Source: Adiantum capillus-veneris (taxonomy: Eukaryota > Streptophyta > Polypodiopsida > Polypodiales > Pteridaceae). From it: DNA of 64,000 nucleotides. The stretch lies in contig CM043971.1 of assembly GCA_014529385.2 (NCBI GenBank), positions 55,931,209 to 55,995,208 on the forward strand, in the 5' to 3' direction. This document shows positions 56,101 through 62,418 of this stretch, piece after piece (position 1 is the stretch's first letter; each line of letters opens with the position of its first letter). The notes under the pieces were generated by a model. It worked only from the letters and a program-made list of their open reading frames with translations. It searched no databases and was not told the origin of the DNA. The translations under genes were made by a program, and so were the position numbers.

Positions 56101-56202
56101 CAAGATAGCAAGACTTGGGCCCAGTACAAGGGCCGTTCGGGTGAAGATTGTACAATGGTGCTGACGTATTCTCGGCATCGCAGGCAATTGCTCGCACAGT
56201 GA
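27579..56202 (+). CDS. DRIP: RING-type E3 ubiquitin ligase, DRIP family
   Basis: Spliced gene: 27579-27693, 28976-29075, 54273-55355, 55448-55498, 55795-55867, 55969-56202. Total 1,656 nt, 551 residues, in frame at every junction. Residues 19-59 form a C3HC4 RING (CPLC, ECLHTFCRSC, CPIC), followed by [16 protein letters not shown], the conserved DRIP continuation. The centre is polar, charged and probably disordered, with basic patches ([13 protein letters not shown]) that may be nuclear signals. The last ~115 residues ([47 protein letters not shown]) match the conserved DRIP C-terminus, which looks like the ubiquitin-fold RAWUL domain of Polycomb RING proteins. Arabidopsis DRIP1/2 are nuclear ligases that ubiquitinate DREB2A and dampen drought responses; the same role is inferred here. 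The start is the first in-frame ATG. Intron 2 is 25,197 bp and full of transposons. Confidence 0.88.
27694..28975 (+). other. DRIP-like intron 1
   Basis: 1,282 bp, GTAAGT...TTTGCAG, splitting the RING domain within ECLHTF|C. AT-rich, no inserted element recognised. Confidence 0.85.
28976..29075 (+). CDS. DRIP: DRIP-like exon 2
   Basis: Completes the RING (CRSCIYQQL...[10 protein letters not shown]) and ends SPLEKLR with two bases of the Arg codon. Donor AAG|GTATGG. Confidence 0.9.
30557..31168 (+). repeat. Element A 5' LTR
   Basis: 612 bp, TGTCACAAAT...CATGTTACA. Contains a TC microsatellite at 31079-31124 near its right end. Same LTR family as element B. Confidence 0.85.
31170..31181 (+). 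other. Element A primer-binding site (tRNA-iMet)
   Basis: TGGTATCAGAGC one base after the LTR end. Confidence 0.88.
31386..32860 (+). pseudogene. Element A gag
   Basis: Starts [19 protein letters not shown]. It continues after a frameshift near 31640 with [20 protein letters not shown], a serine-rich acidic patch, then after stops the gag core ([30 protein letters not shown]) near 32060-32260. It is interrupted by the MITE at 32425-32560 and ends in a broken zinc knuckle ([13 protein letters not shown]) near 32790-32840. The layout matches element B gag on the minus strand at 40.5-42.1 kb. Confidence 0.8.
32425..32560. mobile_element. 136-bp hAT-like MITE
   Basis: Terminal inverted repeats CATAGTCACAAGGGAC and its inverse, 15 of 16 matching. 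Directly flanked by 8-bp duplications GTTTTAAG (32417-32424) and GTTTTGAG (32561-32568). An 8-bp duplication points to the hAT superfamily. No coding capacity. Removing it and one duplication rejoins the gag sequence of element A. Confidence 0.8.
33200..33430 (+). pseudogene. Element A integrase/chromodomain tail
   Basis: Contains [18 protein letters not shown], matching the end of the chromodomain polyprotein of element B ([11 protein letters not shown]), then the shared downstream sequence with [12 protein letters not shown]. Only the last residues of pol remain. Confidence 0.65.
33903..34488 (+). repeat. Element A 3' LTR
   Basis: 586 bp, TGTCACAAATTGATGACG...CCTGTTACA. The TC microsatellite of the 5' LTR is reduced here to a few units. 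Confidence 0.85.
34489..35671. other. Unassigned intron DNA with LTR-like scraps
   Basis: No gene. About 35460-35520 (AATACTGAAAGGGGCTCCAGTCTTTGGGG) resembles the late part of the A/B LTRs, so old LTR pieces are present. Confidence 0.45.
35672..35992 (+). mobile_element. Element C, left part (partial LTR, PBS, leader)
   Basis: AGAGTCTGAGAGCAGAGGAC onwards matches the right part of the A LTR and ends CTTGTAACA at 35886. A tRNA-iMet primer site TGGTATCAGAGC follows at 35888-35899. The leader stops at 35992, where element B is inserted, and resumes at 42670. The left part of the LTR is missing. Confidence 0.7.
35993..36523 (-). repeat. Element B 3' LTR
   Basis: 531 bp, plus-strand TGTAACAAACTGGGAC...TTTGTGACA. 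The adjoining CCCCCTCTTGAAAG is the polypurine tract on the element strand. Confidence 0.88.
37128..37493 (-). pseudogene. Element B integrase C-terminus with chromodomain
   Basis: Reads [20 protein letters not shown] and [12 protein letters not shown], the GPY/F-type end of gypsy integrase, then [29 protein letters not shown], a chromodomain. In chromoviruses this domain directs insertion to chromatin marks. It ends [11 protein letters not shown]. Confidence 0.9.
37534..39121 (-). pseudogene. Element B RNase H and integrase
   Basis: From 39121 the frame gives [20 protein letters not shown] (RT thumb), RNase H with [20 protein letters not shown] (about 38640-38740), the integrase zinc region [20 protein letters not shown] and [17 protein letters not shown] (about 38200-38330), and the catalytic core up to IVFDRDP at 37955. 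An in-frame stop and a frameshift follow. Further integrase pieces lie at 37719-37937 ([10 protein letters not shown]) and 37534-37821 ([18 protein letters not shown]). Confidence 0.9.
39128..40051 (-). pseudogene. Element B reverse transcriptase
   Basis: Contains [50 protein letters not shown] and the catalytic [10 protein letters not shown] near 39310-39340, so both aspartates are present. It ends at a TGA (39128-39130) where gypsy elements usually have Trp in the IxxWP motif. Confidence 0.92.
40158..40391 (-). pseudogene. Element B protease
   Basis: Reads [20 protein letters not shown]. The aspartic protease triad, usually D-S/T-G, is DGG here. Frameshifts separate it from gag and RT. Confidence 0.75.
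40474..42090 (-). pseudogene. Element B gag
   Basis: Starts at [20 protein letters not shown] near 42083. It continues through a helical region ([20 protein letters not shown]), [20 protein letters not shown], a Ser/Lys-rich basic stretch (41313-41636), the gag core (about 40590-41058) and a zinc knuckle near 40560-40620 whose second Cys is replaced by TGA. Several frames are used. At 41097-41161 the motif CCATGTTCGAGCATCTC is repeated three times within foreign-looking sequence. Confidence 0.82.
42135..42146 (-). other. Element B primer-binding site (tRNA-iMet)
   Basis: Plus-strand GCTCTGATACCA, one base from the LTR at 42148. Confidence 0.9.
42148..42669 (-). repeat. Element B 5' LTR
   Basis: 522 bp, plus-strand TGTAACAAACTTGGAC...CATTTGTGACA. 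Closely similar to 35993-36523, more so than to the LTRs of A. Confidence 0.88.
42670..44630 (+). mobile_element. Element C, right part (gag and pol tail, truncated)
   Basis: Resumes exactly where 35992 stopped: the leader CCACTCCCACCCTTAGTTTA matches that of element A, followed by [20 protein letters not shown] (from about 42761), the helical and Ser-rich gag regions (43179-43409) and gag core pieces up to about 44160. The shared 3' sequence (GAATCTGGTGCGGTGCGGAC, about 44530-44600) appears after a large pol deletion. No right LTR. It ends against element D. Confidence 0.72.
44631..47070 (-). mobile_element. Element D: Ty3/gypsy fragment (gag to RNase H)
   Basis: Minus strand. Gag begins [20 protein letters not shown] at 47070 and has [20 protein letters not shown] and [10 protein letters not shown]. 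Protease ends [15 protein letters not shown] near 45900 (usual DSG is DNG). RT pieces at 45280-45656 include [20 protein letters not shown]. RNase H at 44640-44874 includes [20 protein letters not shown]. Integrase and LTRs are missing. A different family from A/B/C. Confidence 0.85.
47071..47236. repeat. Flank plus (GA)n microsatellite
   Basis: GA run at about 47181-47236 directly abuts the 3' end of the LINE. Confidence 0.8.
47621..47932 (-). pseudogene. LINE ORF2 C-terminal zinc region
   Basis: [20 protein letters not shown], followed by a Leu/Arg-rich end. A Cys/His cluster typical of the ORF2 C-terminus. Separated from the RT frame by a frameshift near 47930. Confidence 0.75.
47812..49745 (-). 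pseudogene. LINE ORF2 reverse transcriptase
   Basis: About 640 open residues. [91 protein letters not shown] and the catalytic [10 protein letters not shown] near 48990-49020 are the standard RT blocks in order. A frameshift near an A/T run at 49733-49741 separates it from the endonuclease part. The RT nicks and primes at target DNA in an intact LINE. The minus orientation opposes the host gene. Confidence 0.9.
49983..51131 (-). pseudogene. LINE ORF2 endonuclease
   Basis: APE-like fold: LKVAA[14 protein letters not shown] at the start (Trp of the WN motif replaced by TAG at 51111-51113), [27 protein letters not shown] with catalytic Asp/Asn near 50680, STVDYVM and DHALVSMTI. Ends at a stop at 49983, after which the same frame reads on to about 49740. 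Confidence 0.88.
51153..52048 (-). pseudogene. LINE ORF1 (coiled-coil protein)
   Basis: Begins [20 protein letters not shown] near 52048, shifts frame near 51940, then reads a long heptad-rich region ([20 protein letters not shown]), a basic patch KKGKGKEIT and an RRM-like part ([27 protein letters not shown]). After a second frameshift near 51340 the C-terminus reads [20 protein letters not shown]. Typical of ORF1p, an RNA chaperone. Confidence 0.8.
52131..52373. repeat. (GA)n and LINE tail copy
   Basis: GA run at about 52167-52230, then from about 52258 AAGAAATAAAATGATATACTAGCGTCTTCAAAAGGCC, a diverged copy of the LINE 3' end (compare 47237-47330). Confidence 0.7.
52374..52510. repeat. Minisatellite with CCTACGCGTAGA core
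   Basis: Four to five copies of about 33 bp, GGGGGACATCCTACGCGTAG plus AAGAGG. Each core holds the palindrome TACGCGTA. Confidence 0.8.
52505..52742. repeat. GC-rich GGGCAGCGAGCGGGAG low-complexity block
   Basis: Repeats of GGGCAGCGAGC with G-runs. Long frames on both strands are composition artefacts. Confidence 0.7.
52786..52840. repeat. (GA)n microsatellite
   Basis: About 27 GA units directly before the duplicated LINE tails. Confidence 0.9.
52841..53113. repeat. Tandem duplication of LINE 3' tail (141-bp period)
   Basis: AATGAAATGAAATGTTATAT at 52841 recurs at 52982 and the copies appear identical up to about 53113. The sequence matches the LINE end at 47237 (GTCTTCAAAAGGCC, GACCTATGAGACC). 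Confidence 0.85.
53109..53191. repeat. (GT)n(GA)n microsatellite
   Basis: GT run 53109-53124 followed by about 33 GA units. Confidence 0.9.
53192..54272 (+). other. End of DRIP-like intron 2
   Basis: AT-rich intron sequence with a G-run at about 53575-53587. The minus-strand open frame at 53335-53787 has no recognisable domain. The acceptor TTTTTGCACAG ends at 54272. Confidence 0.6.
54273..55355 (+). CDS. DRIP: DRIP-like exon 3
   Basis: The large exon, about 361 residues. Starts [20 protein letters not shown], the conserved region after the RING, then a Ser/Glu/Lys/Arg-rich central part and a Pro/Lys-rich stretch. Ends [15 protein letters not shown] at donor AACCA|GTAAG. Confidence 0.88.
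55448..55498 (+). CDS. DRIP: DRIP-like exon 4
   Basis: 51 bp between ATTGCAG| and |GTACGT, encoding [16 protein letters not shown] with split codons at both ends. Confidence 0.85.
55711..55794 (+). CDS. Possible 28-codon extension of exon 5
   Basis: An alternative acceptor TATGTGGTAG at 55710 would add 84 bp, open and in frame ([18 protein letters not shown]...), upstream of the conserved exon 5 start. The tract before it is more T-rich than that before 55795. Confidence 0.4.
55795..55867 (+). CDS. DRIP: DRIP-like exon 5
   Basis: After GATTACAG|. It joins to exon 4 to give [20 protein letters not shown], matching the conserved DRIP motif. Ends SEAE|GTAAGC. Confidence 0.85.
55969..56202 (+). 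CDS. DRIP: DRIP-like exon 6
   Basis: After TGCTCCAG|. Encodes [20 protein letters not shown] to [10 protein letters not shown] and the TGA stop. Confidence 0.88.
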   Translation, partial: VEITCRGQPVVPNLPLEKVQGIWLATTPSTLELLPTLKDVNFASQDSKTWAQYKGRSGEDCTMVLTYSRHRRQLLAQ

Positions 56203-58092
56203 TTTGCAGAAGTGCTGCATTAGCATGTACTGAGGAAACTGTATGTATGCCTTTTTTCCTTCGGGTTTTTTGAGCCTCTCATGGGTTTGTCCCTTATTCA
56301 CTTGGCATTAGCCAGATTCTTTCGTTTGTTCTGTATTCTGGCAATTCCATATGGCACATCCACCCGCCTGTGCTTGATGCTGTATTGGCATTTGATCTCT
56401 GTCAAGGACAGTACTCTGGGGGACTTGTGCTACTAAGAGTCACAATCTTCCAAACTTGTGCTACAAAGAGTCATCATCACAATCTTCCAAGCTCAATATT
56501 TTTATTTTTCCAATTAACTGTTGAATCTATGGCAAAATCACATGGGTACTTTTGTTCTGCTTCAAGTATGGGTGGAAAAGGTACTTCTTGTTCTGCTTCA
56601 CTTGTGCATAGTCCTTTATTTAATACAAAATATAATTTTTAAAGCAGTTTTTAAGTACCTGAGGAAGCAAAAGGTTTATGAATCAGAAACGATTGAATGT
56701 CTCCTCGTGTAATCACCAAGGATATCATATGGTTGGCTGTCATATCATTGTAGCCAGACGTTTTGGCCTGGGCAAGGAAGAGGGCCAGCCTGGTAATAAC
56801 CCGTCCCAAATGTTTGTATGCTGATGATTTAGGCTATCTCAAAGGCCTGATTTATAATGTGCATCGAAGGGTTGTGCTGAAGGTGGATCAGTGGAAGGCT
56901 CAATTATACTGTTATGCCATCAACTCGTATGTGCATCTTCTATTTTTAAAGATGAAACTGAATGTGTTTTTGACCTGTGGAAATGTATACTTATTACATT
57001 TGCATGGGTATTTAATGGACATGGTGTAATGTGCATGTCTCTATTGGTGTATTTAACCTCTATAAATTGTCTGGGTGGCTGCACATAATGCAAACAGGTG
57101 CTTTTAGATTTTGCATCTTTATGGCTTTTTGAAACTAGCCATAGTGAAGACGTGAATCTACCAATTTTGAATACCAATTTTTCCATATCGGCCTAGAGGT
57201 ATTCATAGTGAAGGCTCACATTGGAGTGTTCTATTATTTTTTTATTCTTAGTGGATCTACCTTTGCATGTGAAGGTGTAGGGAATGGACATTGGGAGGCG
57301 CATTCTGCAGGTCAGGTGACCGGCAGTAGCCGGGAGCTTGCTGCAGAATGGGTCGACCAATGCCCATTCCCGGCCGTCATGGTCGCTGGGAGGGTGCCAA
57401 GTCAGCAGGCAGAATACGGAATGCTGTGCGTTGCTTACACGTCAGCAGGCAGAATTTTAAGACAAAGATTCCGCCGGTGTCTCCCTGTTGTAGCCAGTCA
57501 CTGGTTGCAGAAGCAGCCGACCAGCGACTGACGAATTGAAATTTTCTTTGTTTTGTTTTGGGAATGTCCCATGTGAGTTTTGATCTTGTTTGCAAGCATA
57601 GAGTAGATGCTTACCTTGTTCTAGGTGGACATATTTTCTTCGAAAAGACAGAGTGATCACGTGCTTTTCTTGAGTGAACGTAGGCACGTATTCCTTTGCT
57701 GTTTTTTCTGAGGCCACCTTTTGGAATGTTGTTACTTTGGCATACACTGTTGGATAATGTGAAGAAATGTATAGATTATCTTACATGCCTTAAGAAAGGT
57801 TACAAGTTTTTAGATTCAATTTTCAAGTTTGTATATGGGTCTCTTCATTGAAGGGCTTCATAAATTCTTTGTTTTTAGGACTTATTTTAGTTTGTAAACG
57901 GTCCTTTAATTTAAGGCCCGAGACTCTCTTTAGTTTTTTGTTTTAGAATAACAATGTGATTCTTTACCTTGTTTTTCATTGGCCATAGCTTTGAGAGAGA
58001 GTGTATTCTCTTGTAGGAAAAGAATTGGAGGGCACTTTCACAAGAAGTTTTGGGCAAATTCTCACAGTAATTCCCACATTGTGACTTACCTC
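56203..58092. other. DRIP-like 3' UTR and flank
   Basis: The 3' UTR starts here; no canonical AATAAA seen nearby. At about 56420-56490 the phrase ACTTGTGCTACAAAGAGTCA with CAATCTTCCAA is duplicated. A GC-richer island at 57270-57540 holds inverted copies of GGGAATGGACATTGG (about 57281) and CCAATGCCCATTCCC (about 57358). No gene recognised. Confidence 0.5.
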
Positions 58093-58259
58093 AACATCAT
58101 GAGCTTTTGCGAGGGAGGTACCATATACCTAGCTAGGTGCGATTGGGGTTAGGGGACCGTTGGCCTGGGGGGGGGGGGGGGGGGGGGGGGGGGGGTCCCC
58201 TGCCCCCAATCGTACCTAGCTAGGTATGTGGTGCCTCTCGAGCAGAAGCTCATGATGTT
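58093..58259. repeat. 65-bp inverted repeat with G29 loop
   Basis: Arms 58093-58157 and 58195-58259 pair at 56 of 65 positions and each holds the palindrome CCTAGCTAGG. The loop contains a run of 29 G at 58167-58195. Could be a foldback MITE; no target duplication proven. Confidence 0.8.
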
Positions 58260-58819
58260 ATGCATTGTATGAAAAACATTGGAAAAGACTCCCTTTTCCT
58301 ACATGAGAAAATTTCTAAATCTTCTTGTGTTTGAGATGACTCATCATATTTTGGGTGTACTAGATGCCCATCAAATTGCTACCATTGGATCAAAATGATT
58401 TTTGAGATTTTAAGTCCCCGTTGAGATCAAAAGCTTATAAATCTCGATAGTTTTTTGTCTTCTCCTTTGGTAGTAACTCACGTATCAAGAGGATATTGAC
58501 AAATTTTACCAAGCTAGTTGGGAAGCACAAAAAGCAAGGTGTCTTCATTAGTCCAAAAAAGTAGCAAGTTGTAGAGAAGATTTTTAATTGAGGATCCAAA
58601 CTATCAAGTGCACCCGTTGTCTTCCTTTAGTTTGGTAGATTGTGACATGTAAAGGCTTTACAACTCTGTTTTTCTTGGAATTTTGCAAATTTGACCTTAA
58701 CAAACATCTTTCAATATTGCCACGTTTGCACCTGGCAATATGACAAGTGCATAGATCACCATTGACATTATGCAAAGTACTTGTCCCTAGAAGATCCACA
58801 CATGGAATGCTCTGTATTT

Positions 58820-59000
58820 AGTTGCTTTTGCCAGGTTAGATGATATTGGCAATAAAGGTTGTCCAAATGCTAAAGAGTTTGGTGCATTCTTGTTACGGCG
58901 ACTTAGAAATGTTATTGACTCAATCTTTTGTAACAATATACACAACGATAGTGGTTGTTGGGTTGTTGACTACAAACATCTTATGTGAGTGACAATGCAG
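58820..59000 (+). pseudogene. Unrecognised coding-like fragment
   Basis: A plus frame reads ARLDDIGNKGCPNAKEFGAF, LLRRLRNVIDSIFCNN and SGCWVVDYKHLM up to TGA near 58988. The composition looks protein-like but I do not recognise the family. Confidence 0.3.
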
Positions 59001-59300
59001 CCAAGTTCAAAAGGTGCACGCAGAGTCCCAAGGAGACACATAGCTTTTCGAACACACCATTGGAAGGAAAGAATCATGGAAAGAATCTTATGTCATGCCT
59101 ACGCAAAATGGGTATGGCAATCTATCTCCCATTCACTCACCAAGCCTAAAGAGTTTGGAATGGCCTACACCAAATAATGAATTGATAGTAGCAACCAAAA
59201 GGAGAATGAAGGTGGATGTGCATGTATCAATGAAGTGTACCTATGTATCACACAAAGCAACGTTAACATGTTTTATGACTCTTCATGTGTCTGAGTATAT

Positions 59301-59783
59301 CTTTTGATTGCAACGTGTCCATGAAACACCAACAATGTGGATTTACAAAGGGGACGGTGTAATCAATGGGTTTCTTGGAGTTGGATGGGAAATCAAAGTG
59401 GTCAGTCAAGAAGGAGAGACTGTAAATTGTTGTGTAGTTGGCGAAAAATTGGTATTCAGATACCATATTGTAAAGCAAAGCCTATTAATGGTATTTTTCT
59501 ACAAGAGATGGAAGAAAACGATGGGAATATGGGAGGATTCGACTCTAATGTTGCTGTTCGAGACATCGTGGATCTCCAAATATGCCTCTAGGCCGATATG
59601 GAAAAATTGGTATTCAAATACCGTATTATAAAGCAACGCCTATTAATGATATTTTTCTACAAGAGATGGAAGCAAACGATGGGAATATGGGAGGCATTCG
59701 ACTCTAATGTTGCTGCCCGAGACACCGTGGATCTCCAAATATGCCTCTGCGATGATATGGTACACAATATCTCTGTCAATTAA
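59301..59783 (+). pseudogene. Coding-like fragment with internal 158-bp duplication
   Basis: Contains PINGIFLQEMEENDGNMG and FDSNVAVRDIVDLQICL. The segment 59443-59600 is repeated at 59601-59759 with about a dozen substitutions and one inserted C, which shifts the frame. It resembles decayed coding DNA, perhaps of a transposon. No family assigned. Confidence 0.35.
59443..59759. repeat. Tandem duplication, 158/159 bp
   Basis: GAAAAATTGGTATTCA begins both copies (59443 and 59601) and both end GATATG. Confidence 0.9.
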
Positions 59784-60738
59784 CGACCATCTTTGCGAGT
59801 TTCTTCATTTGACATATGTATTGCTCAAGGGGTACCTCTTTATTGTCGATGACAAAGTCGGTTTAAAAAAGAAAAAGGCTTTCTTTGTGAGAATATTGCG
59901 TTCCCGTGATGTATTACTGGAAAAGCTTGTAAAATTGATGTGAATTTTGTTCTTATTCAATAAACATGATGTTTTGTATCTCATCTCTATGAATATTTAA
60001 TTATTTTCAAGTTTTGTGGGGTATTTAAGTTTCTTATAAGTTTTTGAGTGAAAATGTTCAACTCGATCAATTGCATAGTTGAAATTATGGCTTGTGTTGT
60101 TTTGATGCAAAAAAATTAATTTCAAATTTAAGCTATGTTTCAGGATTTTTAAAAAAGTTTTTAAAGGTATATTAGTCACATAGTAAATTTCTAAAGTTCA
60201 ATTTTCACTTTTATGAAGCTCTTAACTCTAAGCTTTCTTGCTACTTCGTTACGCACAAACCCATGGCAACCTCGAGTGATGCACTTCTCGCACATCTCAG
60301 GGTAAATGAAGAGGTCAAAGAGGTTAGTGAGTAGATGGAAGCATCCATGGTGCTTGGTCCCTAACAAAAGCTCAACTCTGTTGAGGAGAAAAAATGGATG
60401 ATAGAGAGAGAGGGAGTGTTGGAGGAAGTCTTGGACTTCCAAGTACTCACTTTGCATGTGGTGATGGTGGAGGGTTGTCAATTTATTTTCCTTGACAACA
60501 TTGCAAAACGGTTGGACACTTAGAGATCAAGAATCACTCTCGGTCCTCGTTATTTACGTGGGCATAATGGATCCAAGTGGAAAAGAAACACTGGTACAAT
60601 TTGAAATCGATTTTACAGACCAAAGTCTCGATAAAACTTTCCTATCCACTTAAAGAAAATGAGCAAAATTTGGTGAAAATAGTAGCAACCACCTTAATTA
60701 AAATCAAGTCTTCCGCTTCGTTTTACAAGACTGTCTGA
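59784..60738. other. No gene recognised
   Basis: AT-rich sequence. A minus-strand open frame at 60191-60481 shows no domain. Confidence 0.5.
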
Positions 60739-61308
60739 AAGTGCTTTCCACCCACACAAATCATTGATTCCACTGGATGAAGACAATCGTTCAAGCATTG
60801 ACCTTAAAAGGAAAGCTCTTGCAGAAATGGATGAGGATACTAAGGTAAAAGTGAAATAATTACTTATACTTTTCTTATGAAGAGGCAACGTCCTTTAAAA
60901 TGTTTTGCAGATTGCATACCACATTGACAATTTGCTATGAAAACTCAAAGCTCTTGCAACATGTATGTTTGCAAGGATAGTTTATTGTTGCACTACCTGA
61001 GCCACCTAAAACCCTCCATTCTCCAAATAATTCACACACAGTATTTGGAGCATGGTTGTGCGGAGCTACTCAAGTGCAAGGAGTTGGGTGTCGTCCTTAG
61101 CAAAGATTCTCTCATTAATAAATGTATACTAATGGATTGCGAGGCCACCCTATATGATTTTGCAATCAAGCACCATGGGTCTGTTCTATTCCACTATGCC
61201 CTAAGTTTAAGTCAAAAGGTGACACAATTTGATGAGATCATAAAAATCCTTGGCATGAGGCTTGCCATTCATCCCATCCCAAATTATGTAATTTGCAAAG
61301 TAACATAG
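60739..61308 (+). pseudogene. Unrecognised two-exon-like fragment
   Basis: 60736-60845 reads SESAFHPHKSLIPLDEDNRS and LKRKALAEMDEDTK up to a donor-like AAG|GTAAAA. An acceptor TTTTGCAG near 60910 would continue IAYHIDNLL before a TGA. In another frame 60937-61308 is open for 123 residues (LLLHYLSHLKPSILQIIHTQ, LGVVLSKDSLINKCILMDCE). It may be remains of a host gene or a transposon. No family recognised. Confidence 0.3.
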
Positions 61309-62418
61309 ACTCTCTTATCAAAATGCAGATAATATATAAATAAAATTGCAATGTTGCTCATTTTCTTTGTACACATGTGCATAAGACACAACATGTCGGA
61401 AAATGACGTCCATAAAACTCTCGAACTGAATGGCGGACTTCGGATACCGGGGATAGCCATCGGACATTTTCTCCAAGTCAAAATGGACTCTTGTGTGCCA
61501 TGGCACCCTAGCCAGCCCATCATCCCCTTGTCACAGCTCTCCATGCTTCGATTTTGACGAGAAAATGTCTTTGATGGTTGTCCGCGGCACCTTGACTTCG
61601 TAATTACCATTGGGAGCTTCTCTAGAGAGCGTTCTTTGATCCCATTGTTCCAAAATAAAGTAAATGATGTGTCATCACTTGAATTAAACAGCTTGAAATG
61701 TACAATAGCAAAAATTTAACAACTTAAAATGTACAATTGTGATGAATGAGACAAGCCAAGTGATGGGAATAAGATTGTGCTAGCTAGGGTGGATGAAAGA
61801 CAAACATCGTGCACACAAGTGAGTGTGTGTAGGCTAGATTGTCGCTCAAGAAAAATAGGTTCCAAAATAGATTAACATGGACTCATAAACATGATCTTGA
61901 GTATTTGCTAACCCATCACAAGCTCACCATAACAAGAGAGATGTTTGCAAACATGGAACGAGTTGTTTTATTCTTGAAATGAGCTCTACAGCCTTGCAAC
62001 ACTACATGTGGGATAATTCCACCTTCTCTCTCCTTGACTCATACTCTAGTGACTCTAGGAAAAAGTTCACACCTTACAATCCTCCCCTTGAGGTTTGGGC
62101 CAGGACAATACATTGAAGATTCTTTGTCCACTAAGGATGAATATAGTATCCACACAGGATATCAATACATATCCACTAAGGATGACGGATCCACAAAGGA
62201 TGACAAAAAATCATCTCCTTGAAGTAGAGAGGCTACAGTCTTCATAGTATGTCGTCGCAGAAGACCAGGTTGTTCACTCCTTCGTCTTTGTCTTCTTCTT
62301 CTTCAATTCTTCCTCCTCTGGTACTTTGTCTTCATGTTGATGGTTTTCATGATCTTCAAACTTCATGTTATCCTTCATTTGCATGATAAGCTCTCTTATG
62401 TATTTGAAGCTCCTTTTT
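61309..62418. other. No gene recognised
   Basis: No convincing coding sequence. The open frames on both strands at 61284-61610 show no domain. Confidence 0.5.

Noticed and set aside
57208-57531. 107-residue open frame in the GC-richer island after the DRIP-like gene
   Set aside because: No domain recognised, and long frames occur on both strands of the same island.
61284-61610. 108-residue minus-strand frame
   Set aside because: No recognisable motifs and overlapping open frames on the other strand.
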